NCBI GenBank assembly: GCA_036674765.1
Contig: JARVKI010000026.1
Location: 310,001 to 374,000, forward strand
Direction: 5' to 3'
DNA length: 64,000 nt
From: Seiridium cupressi
Taxonomy: Eukaryota > Ascomycota > Sordariomycetes > Amphisphaeriales > Sporocadaceae
Part shown: in pieces, positions 1-12,107 of the stretch
Layout: each line of letters begins with the position of its first letter
Numbering within the stretch: position 1 is the stretch's first letter
The notes under the pieces: model-generated
What the model was told of the DNA's origin: nothing
The model's input: the letters and a program-made list of their open reading frames with translations, nothing else
Database searches by the model: none
Position numbers and translations under genes: made by a program

Positions 1-1185
1 GCTCTTTGTGAAACCAAGTATCGCAATGGACCACGAGCTGGCTATTTGCTCAACTAACAAAGCTCTGTATTCTAAACTTTCTAATGCATACACACGTGGG
101 CCATGGCGAGCTATTCACGTGGAACTAGTCAGCCACATCCGATACATCTTTTTTCGACCCACATAACAACGACATATGTAGCTATGTGGTTCCCAGGAGT
201 CAGGGTACCGTTCTAGTCTTCGGTCCTCGGCAGGTATCTTCGCTCAGTGTCTGTTCTCAGCGACGTCTGTCATCGCCTGGCCAACACCCTTGTCGAATAC
301 CATGACTTAGTCAACCGCCTTCCGTCTCGAACTATGCCTCGTCGAGCAGTCTTTTGGTCAGGGGCGCTCGCTCATGGTGGAACGTCCTGTATTCGTACAC
401 CTGTACCCACAGACTTCTAGTTACTATGTCTGGAAAAGGCCCCTGACGATCGATCGCCGGAGCATTCCATAGGACCGATATCCGGATTCAAAACGTGGTT
501 CGGCACGTCTGATTTCGATTTACCCCGGACGATTGCAGATTCAAAGCTCCGGATGTCACAGGAACGGTAGGGGTCGGAGTTCGAAAGAACCATGTCAGGT
601 CACTTCCAGCGTTCCAGAAGAAGTTTGCAGCCACTACCGGCAGCCGGCATATATACATGAGATGAATCGTGCATAGCTTTCGGGTGGAACCAGGGGAGAA
701 TCCCCTGCTCCGACTCACTATTCATCGACAAACATGTACGTATGGCCTTGGCTTACGGACGGCCGTTGCAGTTGGGCGTTGAGAAATCCTAGATCAAGGC
801 TAGCATTACTCGTCGTTTCCCGTTCTCAGCATGCCGTACCGAGTGCAACCTATGTATGATCGACGCTTAGACGTTCCTCTTTCACCAAATCTAAAAATCT
901 ACTAGAGCCAATGACGATCTCGTCTTCACAACACTGGGTTGTTCCCTACCTTGGCGGCCTGGTCGGCCACGAGGAACTTAGTCGTGCATAGAATAAGAGG
1001 AGTTCTTCCAGAGAAACCAGGAACAACCTATTTTCGATCGCTTGAATACTTGCCATGTGGTTTTTAGACCAGACACACTGTTGTTGACCTCCTCGTAACT
1101 GCATCCTTCTCTGAATTTTGGTGTCTGGCTACGCCTGGTTCTACTATCATTTTTGTTGTTTGCCCTTGGGTTTTGATAACACAGG
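1..1185. other. Gene-free left edge
   Basis: No reading frame here shows recognisable protein features or plausible exon structure. The last ~200 bases must hold the promoter and 5' leader of the rhodopsin-domain gene that starts at 1186. No tRNA-like or repeat structure was seen. Confidence 0.5.
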
Positions 1186-2469
1186 ATGGCCTTGGACTCT
1201 CAAGGCCACACGGTCTTGGCCGTAGCGGTTGTGTTTGGAATCATAACCCTGATTGCGATAACTCTGCGCATGTGGGCTCGAATCTTCCTGGTGAAGCATA
1301 CGGGTCCGGACGATGGTCAGTCATGGCCCCTCCTCGAGTTGACATATGGGAGTTGTGGTGTTGATTTTCCCACCATCATACTGACTATAATCATTTAGTA
1401 CTCATATGTATCGCGGCTCTCCTCTCCTGGGGTTTCATGGCGATGACCATCGCCGCAGTACAGCACGGACTCGGCCAACACATCACGGACGCCATGGCGC
1501 AGGAGAACAACGACCTGACGGCCTACGCGCAAGCGGTATGGATCAGTTCCATCTTCTACAATGCGACTCTAGGATTCATCAAGATCTCAGTGCTGGCCCT
1601 GTACATGCGGCTGGGCGACCGGCTTCTACGACGTCTGGCCCTCGTCATGATCGGCGTGGTGGCCTGCCAGGCGGGCGGCAATGTCATGGCCTGCATCTTT
1701 GAGTGTTCGCCCGTGGCGGCCGCCTATGACCAGTCCATCACGGACAAGAAGTGCATGAACATCAACGCATTCTATCTCGCAAACGCCGCCGTCAATATCT
1801 CCACGGATCTGTTGACGTACACGCTGCCCATCAAGCTCCTCATCAACCTACAGATGCCGCGGAGACAGAAGATCGGGTTGGGCCTCATCTTGTGCCTGGG
1901 TCTCTTGTAAGTCTCTAGCCATTCATCCATATCCTCGGAAGCAGTACTACATTCGAGAGGAACGGGAGGCTGACTGTGCGACCAGTGCATGCGTATCTTC
2001 CATCATTCGTATCACCTACATTCCGCAAATGCTCGTGTCGCTGGACGCCACCTACGTGATCTCTGGCGCCATGTACTGGTCGGTCATTGAGCTGAACATC
2101 GGCATCCTGGCCGCCTCGATCCCATCCATGAAGCCCATCGCCTCGCGATACGCGCCCCGCCTGCTCGGCTCCTCGTACAAGAAGTCCAACGGCCACAAGT
2201 CGTCATCATACCTCAAGTCGTCCGGCTTCAAGTCGTCTGGTCTCGGGCGAAGCAGGAATGGGACTATGGAGCTGCAGAGCGTGGAGAGGGGCGACCGCTT
2301 CGAGTTGCAATCGGCGGGCAACACGACAGAAATAAGAAAGGGTTCACCCGCCTTGGCTGTGGGGAAGAGTGTTTTTGATGACAACTCGAGCGAGGAGGTC
2401 CTGTACAGTCCACCAAAGGGTCACATTGGTGTCAAAACGCAGATAGAGACGAGGTACGACGAGCGTTGA
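1186..2469 (+). CDS. Integral membrane protein, fungal rhodopsin-domain (PTH11/SAT4-like) family
   Basis: Three exons (1186-1315, 1399-1906, 1986-2469) give a 373-aa protein. Both introns have good signals: GTCAGT...CTGAC...TTTAG and GTAAGT...CTGACT...CCAG. Reading frames join cleanly, giving DDVLICIAALLSWG and LLFACVSSIIRITYIP across the junctions. It shows the family layout: a first helix followed by a TGPDD motif, several further hydrophobic helices, the C-[FI]-ECSPV loop (extracellular cysteine region), and a helix beginning ACVSSIIRI. The hydrophilic tail after about residue 250 is rich in Lys-Ser-Ser repeats (SSYLKSSGFKSSG). Family members are mostly uncharacterised plasma-membrane proteins; some (PTH11) act as GPCR-like sensors in plant pathogens. 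There is no CFEM domain in front, so it belongs to the short class. Ligand and role are unknown. Confidence 0.85.
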
Positions 2470-2754
2470 GGCACACCCAGCAGAAGTAGCACTTGGGCTC
2501 TAGAAAGAAATGTACACAAGGCTGAAACATAGATGTGCCCTAACCAAGAGCGGAAGACACTTGAAAAATTCAAAAATAGGTAGAAATAAACTTTGTGTAA
2601 TTGTAGTGAATATACCTAATGCGTTGCTCTCCGGCATAAACATGTGATAACCCTATAACACCTGATGCAGTTCTAAATCATACAAATGCGGGTTACCCGA
2701 GTATCATAGGGCGGCCGTGGTGTCAAGGATTGCCAAGCGATTCTTTTCTCTTCC

Positions 2755-5700
2755 TTACATGAGCATATATAGTGCTCTGACACCATTTTCCGCCGCGGCA
2801 ATATGCCACGGCCGAACATCAGTTTCTTTGTCCGTCATACCCCGTGCGCGAGCCAACGTTCCGAGTCCACGGAAATAAGTGAGCATTTCCCGCAGGAGAG
2901 TCTCGTAAGCCCTCGGATTGCATTCGTTATGGACAACGTTGACTTCCATGACGGCCGGTGGATCATCAACTCGACTCCCGCCCTTCTTCACAAGATAGCC
3001 GCTCACGAAGGCCGGATTAAGCTCTGCCAGCGAAGTCGAATTGTTCAGGCGATGTGCAAGAATGGCGCCCCATGTTTGATCGGTCATGTCTGCTAATGTG
3101 GCTTCCGCGTCAGACTCACCAGCAGCGTCACCAGGGCCGCCAGGGGTTGGCGCACTCGTCGCGTCGCGCAGAGACGGTGTGGGTGGATTGGTAGTCTGTT
3201 CAGGCGATACCATGGAGGCCTGTGGCGTTGAAACAGGTGTCGTGTAAAAGACTGCAGGCGCGTTGCTGGAGATCCTGACTTCGGAGGGCAGAAGCTGGAG
3301 ACACGGATCTGTGTCGGCCGTCATAAGAGTAAGGCTCACTGTGGCCCTTGACTCGCTCTGTGCTAGACTGGACCATAGCTCCATCTCCCCTTGTTCCATG
3401 ACACCACATTTGGTGATGATGATTCTCCAATGCACCTTCCATGTACTGATCATTTCGCGGGTTGTTTCCCAGATTTCCTGACTCACAGTACTCAGAGGCG
3501 TGGAGATGGCCTTGCCTTTTCGGCCCAGACAGTAGGAGGCGGTCATCTGCTGGCTGCCACGATTGTCGGTCCATGCAGCAGTAATCCATCTTTCGTCGAC
3601 ACTTTGTGCATACGCAATGTGAAGACAAGTGTTCTCATGGAGGAGTGAGGCAGAAGGAGCGGTTGACAGCTTGAAGTCGATCATGCGGGGAATTGTTTGC
3701 TCCAGGACAATAGCGGGAGCGGGCATGTCACCACCAAATAGAGTGCATCGATCGTAAACCTCGACCATTAACTTTGCGTAGTCAAGTGGTGACGGATTTG
3801 GTAATGAGTTGGCGGACGCCACAAAGTCCATCGGCACCAGTTGTAGTACCAGGTCATTCTCGATCGATTTTCTACTGCTGTACAGTAGCTTTTTGTATCT
3901 TTCGAAGAGTTGGTGGAATGCGTGGCAAGACTCCACTAATGGCCCCGGCACGTTATTTGGGCAGACGAAAAAAACAACGAAGTTGGTTTCCTTTACTGTG
4001 AGATGTGATAGCACATCACTAAGCTTGGTCAATCCATTCAGAAGTGATGCGCCAAGAATCGAGGTCGCTCCATTGATTCCTTGATTGGGCTTCTCCGATT
4101 CATACGAAAGCAGCCCGCCAGGGATGTCTGGCGATGCAGACATAGGACTGAAGGAACCCAATCTTAGCGATTCGTAAGTACCTTGCATTCTTTCTAGGAA
4201 GCACCTCATATCGTCCGAGAGACCTTCAGCCTCGGGGTATATGCAGACAGCATTGATATCCTTGGACCCGTTTGATGGGCCTAAGCCCAAACTTTCCCAA
4301 AATGTCACTGCAGATGGTAGGACTGAGAGCTTCGACTCATATCGCCGTAATTCAAGACGCGGTGAAGGAATCTGGAATGGGTTGCTCGGCTTCAGCTGCT
4401 CGGCGCCTGGGGGCCGAAGCTGTGATCGAGTTGGTTGGCCTAGTAAGGGCACATCCTGAATATCTAGAAATGGTTTGAACAGGCATTCGTTTATGTCCCC
4501 AAACCAGTGCGGCAGTACAGATCGAAGTTCCTGCTTGGCAAAGTTTGTTGTCGACAACAGGTCGCGCCTGCGACTCAACTTGGACTGCAGATTCACCTTT
4601 CGCTCAGCAGCAACGCCAAGGGTGCTCGTACAGGCCTGTTCAGTCAATAATTGAGCGGCAATGATAAAGTCATGGTCCGAGAGCGAAACTTGAGAAACCA
4701 TCGGTTCCGCATCTGCGAAGTATCTTGCCAATGGGAGATCGACATCCGACTTCGAGAACCTTGGTAGATCTACCGATACACGCGGCGACGCGACATCCAA
4801 GTATTCAAGTTCTCTGAATGAGGTGGCAAGCGATTGCTCGTCATCATCCATTCGTCGTTTTCGCACACTCCCAGCCTTGTAGGGCGATGAAGGCTCATCG
4901 CTTTCATAGCTGGAGTCGTCCTGGTCAGATATAAGACTCACTTCATCAGCGTCCGATGCTGGGTCGTCATTCTTGCTTGGGCTTGCGTGCTGCGAAGCAA
5001 GGCCCTGACCATTTGTCATCCGGGCAAAGAGTTCACCAACATTGGCAGGTGGGTCTTTCAAAACTCGGCGACCTTTTCCATGGCGCTGCAAGTAATCTGT
5101 CTCTGGCGGTGCGTTTGATGCGTTGAATATATAGGGTTTCGATTCTTGTTCTCGGCTGAGCGAGAAGCTGAAACGACCGTTGCCTTGGTATTTGCGATTA
5201 ACCATAGAAAGGCTGGGCCCGAAGTCGACCTTGTCAAAGATGCTTCCCGGCTGCGACCAAAGGATATTGGACTTTTGCTGGGCTGTGCTGCGACTATCAA
5301 ATGATGCTTTGATGCGTTTGAACACTGTATCAGGGTTGAATGGACTAGCTTGCCTCTTGACGCCGGTAGTCGCTTGCCGGTCAAGATTAGGTTCCGTGTG
5401 CCTTCGGGGCTGCTCATTCAAAGAGCTTCTCGCATGTTTGAGTTCCGGTTTTGCGAAGACAGGCGCTGGTGGAGCCGATGGTGCCGGTGCAGGTGCCTGT
5501 CGCGGCTCGGGAGCCGCGACAGGCATTGTCACGTTGTGGAGGTTTTGAGCCATGTCAAGGAGACTGTCCGTATTGGACATGTCTACAGAGTCAAGCGACA
5601 AATCCATACCACCGGGCTGTTCATCAAAGAAGCTAAAGTCGGCGTCGGTAATGTCGTTGTCACCAAACATATCCGGACCGAGATCGCCAAACAGATTCTC

Positions 5701-7335
5701 GGACTCGAAGGAGCTGCCCCCTCGGTCTCTCTTAGATTCCGAGTGTTCCCAACCATCGTGGAAGACTACTTCTCCTGGCATATTCATGGTAGTGTCGATG
5801 TCCACCATGATGGTCGTGTTGACCTGATGCCCAGGGCTGGACATGGTTCCGTCCATTGACGGTGTGAAACCGACCATATTTTGCACGCCATCTGGTGGCG
5901 TTGGGTACATTGCTCCTGGAGGTGCACCCGCGTTACTAGGTCTGTGCAGTGCTATTGGAGATAGTGCATTTCCCGACTGCGTTTGGCCGTTCAGGCTGGC
6001 CTGGTGAGCGGCAGCCGCCTCCCTTTCTTGTTTCTTCCTTGCGAGCAATTCATCTCGTTCAGCAGATCCAGTAAACCACGATTTAGCATTTGCTAATGGG
6101 TCGTAAGAGGTATCCGAGTTTGACGATGGCAGTTCGATTTGACCAGCCGCGACGCTCAACTTGGAAAAAGCCTTGCAGAAACAAAGACTCGAGGGCCAAG
6201 ATATGCTTGATGAAGACGTGTTGACCATTGGGGTTCGTTTCCCATCATAGCCCTGCTCTATAGGTTTCCTTCGAACACGCTGAAGGCTGAGCCACTTTTG
6301 TGTACCACTAATTGGGAAAGGCAAATTCCTGGCCTGCAGTAACCTGGCGCAAATTGACCGCCAATGTCCAGTCTCCCTGTCCGGGCGCACCCGCGATACT
6401 TGGGTGTCTGGCGACTGTGCTAGTGCGCTATGGCTTGAGGAGTGTTCGCTGTCCGCTATCGCGTGGCACGTTGCGAACACACCCAATGGAGCTGCCAGGA
6501 CAGTAATGCCTAGGAAATTTGGAAAGGTGTGGTCCGATAGCGAGCTGAGGCCTTCCACCGGGGTCAGGCCTAACAAAGTGACAAGAGAGCCAGTCGTTGT
6601 CAAATATACTCTGAACGAGGCCAGGATGGGGACGAAAAGGCCATTCTCGCCTTGTATTTGTTGAGATAACAAGACAGTGCGCGAATTTAACGGTATAGCT
6701 CCTGTCCTCGCGCAGAATACAGACGACAAGGTGGAGAGGACCGCTGATATCAGGTGGTCGTGTGCCTCTTTCACAGTTGTCATGATTGGATTTTTCGTGT
6801 CTGAAGCGGTCGATGTCCTCGCCTCCGGGTCGACCGAGATGTTTGGAAAGGTCGCTGATTGAGGGGCCCTCGTTGCCGTATCCAGAGGGTTCGAGGAGCT
6901 AGAACAGGAGCTACTTGGCGTGTTGATGGCATTCAGGCTATGACCTCTGTTCTTGAGCAGGCCGGATGGCTCATATGTGCCTTCCTCGGTCAAAGACAGG
7001 TTGTAGCCATAGCATTGGAGCAATTTCGCGAAATTCGATGGCGCCTGATGTATATCTTTTCTAAGCAACTGGAAGCACCACAAGCCGCGCCGGGCGGTGT
7101 CGATATAAGCCAGGTAGCCATCGTTCCTCAATGCGCCTTCTAGTTCAAGAGCTCCAGGTCCAAAGAAATCGGTCGGCGGCGAAACGGGCTCGTAGAAAGC
7201 GTACGCGACGGAAGATATGTTATTCTGGAGGTAAGCGATCAGTCAGCTATCGAGCAGGACGGTCGATTTGGAGTGTGCGTGGTCGAAGTAACTTACAATA
7301 ACTAGCGCATTAGTTTCGTAATCAGCAGTATCCAT
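2755..7335 (-). CDS. SSN2: Mediator of RNA polymerase II transcription subunit 13
   Basis: Med13 is the large subunit of the Mediator CDK8 kinase module (Med12, Med13, CDK8, cyclin C); it links the kinase module to core Mediator and usually represses transcription. A 39-nt first exon (7297-7335, starting MDTADYETNALVI) is joined to one long exon (2755-7224) through a 72-nt intron with a GTAAGT donor and CTCCAG acceptor; total 1502 aa. The start was chosen because this short exon gives the conserved N-terminus ahead of NNISSVAYAFYEPV and the LRNDGYLAYIDTARRGLWCF block typical of fungal Med13_N. The middle (roughly residues 330-800) is low-complexity and acidic. The C-terminal domain runs from about residue 900 and ends in the family-typical RPWHIAAAENGVRALYMLM. 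Length fits filamentous-fungal orthologues. The gene is convergent with the rhodopsin-domain gene, 285 nt apart. Confidence 0.93.
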
Positions 7336-9160
7336 ATCGTGAATCGTGTCTGTCGTGAATCCCCATGTATAGCCAGGAAGAGTTGATGTCGGGCCAGTCT
7401 AGTGCCCAGTCGGGCTACCAGTTCGTCGATATCGTCGTGTACGGAGCAGAGAAGGCTGAAGGGTATATCGAGTCCGCGTGCATCGAGGCAGCGCGGGCGT
7501 CGCATTCGAGAATCACGTTTCGCGCACACGAGGTGCTGGGCCCCATCTCAACGATGTCAGGGCGAGTAGGGAGCACAGCGCCACGGAGACAGGTCTTCTC
7601 TCGATATCTTCGGATGCCTTGTGCTCGACGTTGGTCAGTCCGGAGAGGTTGTGGCGCCGGCTTGGTAGAAGGGGTCGTCGCACGAAACGCGAGAGGCTAA
7701 CGAGTGCTAGACTTCTTGATGTCAGAAAGTGCAGGGCCCGAGCTCCATTCAGTTGACCCAGAACACTGGACCCCCCTCCACGGCTAATGTACCTAAGCTT
7801 TTCGGACGCCGGAATGCAGCTAGCGCTCGCTCCCTGACCACCGCTAGACTAAATGCACAAGCCTTGTTCAGATATCAACGCCAGTTCTCGATTAGTTTGC
7901 GTCTGGACTACAATCGTCTTATTCGTCTCCCGTTACAAGTAGAGTCCGTACTGTCGCTTTCGTAGCTTCCCATAACTTCACACTAGTACAATACATACTA
8001 GGTTCTTCTATACTCGATCTACACCCAGCTCAGCTTCCTGAGTGTCTGTCCATAGTATGCAGCCCCTACTGGTCCGTCTTGAACTTGATATCCGCTGTCA
8101 ATAGGTCACAGAGCGGGAACATCCCATATTGACTTCATACTGACTGACTAGACCAGCTCAGCCCCAGGGCCTTGGGTAATCTTTTCGTTCATTCAAAATG
8201 TTCTCCACATTTTTCGGTATCTTGAACGGCCCTAATAACTCCGTATTATATAAGTCGACCGAACAGGCTACGCATGATTCGCGTCTTGATGCAGATCTAT
8301 CATACTGGTTGACAACCTTGATATCGAATGCCGGTGCCTTTGCGTCTTAGCCCTCGAACTCAAGAAAACAAAAGGGAAATGGGGACAAATGAGCAGTCTC
8401 AAGAGATCCCTAGAGAAAGAAGGAGCTTTTCTCGCAGCCTTCACGTCATGGGGCAGCAAAATCTGCCCACCAAGCTAGAGGCAAGAAAGAGTAACATTGA
8501 CATGAACCAGCCAGCAACAGAAGATTTGAAGAACATAATTCTTCTATCTACTCTCCACGATTAACTAGTAGTGTCATTGTTTAAGTGGGAGGACTGTGCT
8601 GGCTGCCTACTTTAATTACAAGATGTCTCAGTGCCGAAGTGGTCTTCGCCTATGTAGGTTCTATATAATAGTAGCTTCACAGTCGGATGTTACACTTTCT
8701 GGCTAAACGCAGCACATTTAGAAAGCAGAGGACACCTGTAAGAAAGCTGGATGATGTGACTATAATGTACTGCATACCACTTGTTTGCGAAAAGATGAAA
8801 CCATCTTGTATAGTATTCACCAACGCTCATTCTCACAACCAGTATTGGATAATTATTCACCGTCATTAGGAGCTTTAACCATGGAGAAACTTGTTGATTG
8901 CTATCTTGACTAAGTATTTTGTCTGGATGTCGAACTTCTCGTTAACATGAGTGGACGTAACTGCAAGATTTCCCAGTGCGTCCGTGTGGTTAACTTATCA
9001 CACCCGCGTGGCCAAAACTGATCCTTCGTGCCGAAAGTCGTTGCTGGCTCAATATCCTCTAGTGCTTCTGGTCAGATTCCGGTGCCCTACAAGGATTCTG
9101 TTTTGTTCAAAGCCCACGTGCATATGAACGAGACAAGAAAGCAGGAAATCATCGTCTGTA
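7336..9160. other. Gene-free stretch upstream of the Med13 gene
   Basis: The part next to 7335 must carry the Med13 promoter and 5' leader. Short overlapping frames on both strands show no family features. Toward 8.2-9.0 kb the DNA becomes AT-richer. Nothing else can be supported. Confidence 0.45.
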
Positions 9161-9466
9161 CTACCTCAGAAGCCGCCGGCCAGCCTCGCCGATTGTATAA
9201 CCACAGAGTAGGCCCCATAAGAATAAACCTGCCATTACCTGCGTTAAAAAGTCAACTGGAATTAAAGCACCCTCGTACGCTTGGCGATGGGGAGGGCCGG
9301 ACGAAAACCATCCTAAGCGGTCGGGGATGTGGAATAGGTGGGACTGTATCCAATATCCCCAAGTGCCAGTGGCGACGTGAATGGGATTTAGACCATTTTC
9401 AGTCATTGTGGCACCAAAGAACTCCCTGGCGGTGGCGATGGCGCCATTCATAATACCAAGACCCAT
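9161..9466 (-). pseudogene. Unassigned coding fragment, possibly a gene relic
   Basis: About 100 codons on the minus strand look like real protein rather than chance sequence. The composition is balanced and Gly/Trp/His-rich, with stretches such as GIMNGAIATAREFFGATM, HVATGTWGYWIQSHLFH and IPDRLGWFSSG. Near 9250 the protein-like reading appears to continue in another frame (NGRFILMGPTLWLYNRRGW) rather than in the open frame. That suggests a frameshift or an unmarked splice. No start codon context or flanking exons are evident. I could not assign a family; a degenerate enzyme fragment is my best guess. Confidence 0.3.
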
Positions 9467-11344
9467 TCGCGATTATGTTTTCTCTTTTTTGTTGTTTGGT
9501 AGGATAGTTTGTGGTTTTGGTCTAGGTGGTGGGGTGTAAAGTAGAATGGTGCTGCGCTCGAAGACTAGGACGAAGGTTTGTTGGTAGTTTTTGAGGACCG
9601 TTTACTGCAGCTACCCTAGAAGGCTAGTCCGATGTCTCCGGTATGACAGAGTGAGCTTGTTGTTATATTCTTGAAGCAGTATGAGCACTTTTGACGTGGA
9701 ACCTGACATGCACTCTTTAGTGGCTGTGCGCCCAACGCTGATAAAATGCATTCACGCACGTGAGCATCCAGCTGAATGCTTAACTTTAATATTTCATCTC
9801 ACTCCTTTCAGACCATAGAGATCTGCCTGAGCCAGAACCACTGGACTTGGTGCAACATTGCCGCAAGATCGCTTGCTTGACCTATTCCGGACGAGACGGA
9901 ATTACTTGTTCATTAGAGACAAATATAGGTTCAAATCTATGTGAAGTGGCCAGAGTGGCCGGTCTGATTCCTCCACTGACTCTGTTCATGGCACTGAAGG
10001 TGTCAGTGGTGGGCGATAAATAAAATCGTGATCGAATACCATTTTCTTCTACCCAACATTTGCATAAATGTAGCTCTTCCACCATATAACACATTCGCAC
10101 CTGCGGCGTTTTCCCAGGAACTACCTTGGGGACGCTAATGAGAAAATTGTTATTATTGACGTAAGCAATTTAAAAGGAGGAACAGATGAAGTGCCACATG
10201 TATTTCTATCGAACATGCCGAAAACGTCAGCTTCTGAAAACTCCTGTAGTGCGCAACATAAACATCATAACCAGATGACATCGAACCGCTTCAGTACCGG
10301 CGACGATTCATCCCATGCCCATTGGGAGATCTGACCGAGTCCAAAATGCTCGTAGAGGATGCCTCTTCACCTCGCGATCAAAACAATCTCGCACCGGAAT
10401 GCTGGTTCCGAACCAGTAATCGTCCTGCGCTTGTGGATGATGGAAATGCTGTTTGATCAAAGTCAAGGAGGGGCATCCCCTGCGGCGTCATGGGCGGTAG
10501 CCTTTTTTCTTCGCACGATAATGCGATAGCTTCTTCCAGGGACTAGGCTGAACGGTTTCTGCTCACTCGTAGGTGTCCTTCTTGGGGGAAAAGAGGTAGA
10601 TGCAATCAAATTCTTGTCCGCCAGCCTTCTCGAATCAAGATAAACTGAGATCCTAGACTACACTATAATGGCGTTTCTTTTGGTCGTATACCAACACGCA
10701 GACTTTCCTTTTCTCGCTCCAGTGCCCATCCCCGATATATTGAAGAGCATCCTTGGAAGAAGCAGCGAAGAAGCTCGACACAAATCAAACAGATAATACG
10801 TTAGGGGCCCCTTGCCACATTTACGAACAGAAGAGCTCAGTTCGGGGAGATTCTCCTTGCGAGCTAGATTCGAAATGCAAATGTTTAGGAAGGGGGACGA
10901 AGCAGATATATCCACTCAGGCTGCCCATAACCAGCTAGATAGCATGTCAAGGTGGCCCCTCGAGTTGGCGAGACTCGCATATGGTACATGTAAGTAGAGT
11001 CCCGCAAAGCGCTCGTCGCAGCACCTGCATGGGCTTCCCGTTGGAAAAGTGCCGCCAATTTCTAATGCGTCCCCAGGCTGGCAATAGATTAGTGAACGCA
11101 TTCAAATATCATCGGGCCGAGAAAGTGAGCGCGTTACAGATTTCTCCGCTTGTTTTCTATATAAGTCGAAGTCATCCTCGCCTGGCCAAGATAGCTGACT
11201 CCCCTTGTTCACAGTGTTCTCCACGAGGCTTGTCACTTAGTGTTTGAGAAGTTCCAAACTTGGGTCTCCCTTGGTTCTTGGGACTTGCCCTCTGGGTTCG
11301 TGTTCTCGTTCTCCTTTGGCAGCTCTGCGTAGGGTTTAACGTGC
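9467..11344. other. Gene-free stretch between two relics
   Basis: Only short frames without recognisable motifs occur here. The stretch lies between the unassigned fragment at 9.2-9.5 kb and the HET-domain relic at 11.3 kb, so it may be decayed accessory DNA. No repeat boundaries or terminal inverted repeats were seen. Confidence 0.45.
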
Positions 11345-11755
11345 CTACCAGAATATAACGAAGGGAGGATCGCTGGCTGTGCCTTTTGCACATTTCAGAA
11401 GAATCTCGTTGTCGGCCATAAGGCCTTTCGGCGAGAGAGTATATGTTCTTGCAAGGTCCATGCGCTGCGGAGACTTGTTTATGATACGGTCCAACTTAGG
11501 ACAATCTGTACGCCATAGACGCTTACCCATTACGACTTTATAATGGGTAAATTTCCGCAGCGTACCAATGCGGGGAACACAGCAATAGACACTATCAGCT
11601 GCAAGTGTAACGATTGCCACGGACACATTATCGTAGATGGCGTCCATGTGACTAATCTGCTCTTGCTTGTCTACTGGGTCGTCCTGCACGATGCACAGGG
11701 CGTCGACCTAGAGGTATCGCTCTCCGGCGGCATGCGTCAACCGGATATCATCTCA
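11345..11755 (-). pseudogene. HET-domain (heterokaryon incompatibility) protein relic
   Basis: The minus strand reads DDIRLTHAAGERYL, then a stop, then VDALCIVQDDPVDKQEQ and SHMDAIYDNVSVAIVTLA. This is the central signature of the HET domain (usually YLWVDALCIVQDD..Q..MD.IY..A..TIVAL). The stop TAG at 11708-11710 stands where the family has a conserved Trp (TGG). The N-terminal part of the domain is absent beyond a further in-frame stop at about 11755, and the reading peters out at 11345 without the C-terminal half. Intact relatives trigger programmed cell death when genetically different hyphae fuse. This copy is truncated at both ends and cannot encode a functional protein. Confidence 0.75.
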
Positions 11756-12107
11756 AATGAATAGATACATGCCATATTTGCTAAGGAAAAAAAGGAAAAG
11801 AAAAAAAAGCTCTTGGCCGCTCAAAAGCATCTTTGTTTGCTGGGATTGTTTTGAGGTCTCCATTCGTACTGCTCTGCTACGCATCACTACATGTACAATA
11901 CTAGTACTAGTACTTAAACGGTTAAGCCAGCTGCTAGCGTCTACAAGCACGATTTGCGCCGCGCTAAAGGCAATGTCTCGACAGATAAGTGTGCGATAAG
12001 GAAGGCCCCGCCATAAAGTTTTCCAGCCGTATGCCGGGTTAAAATCCTCGGTTCGCATCCGTCCATCACCACAATGCAGCAATAACCATCTGACTTTGCA
12101 GAACACA
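11756..12107. other. ENP2 upstream region with purine-rich run
   Basis: A purine-only A/G tract lies at about 11779-11810, and a short TACTAG repeat at about 11893-11907. Just before the ENP2 start codon, CTGAC followed by TTTGCAG (12090-12101) looks like an intron 3' end, so ENP2 may have a 5'-leader intron; no donor could be fixed. No other gene was seen. Confidence 0.35.

Noticed and set aside
12000..12070. GGTTCGCATCC resembling a tRNA B box upstream of ENP2
   Set aside because: The surrounding bases do not form a T-arm or acceptor stem, and no matching A box at proper distance was found.
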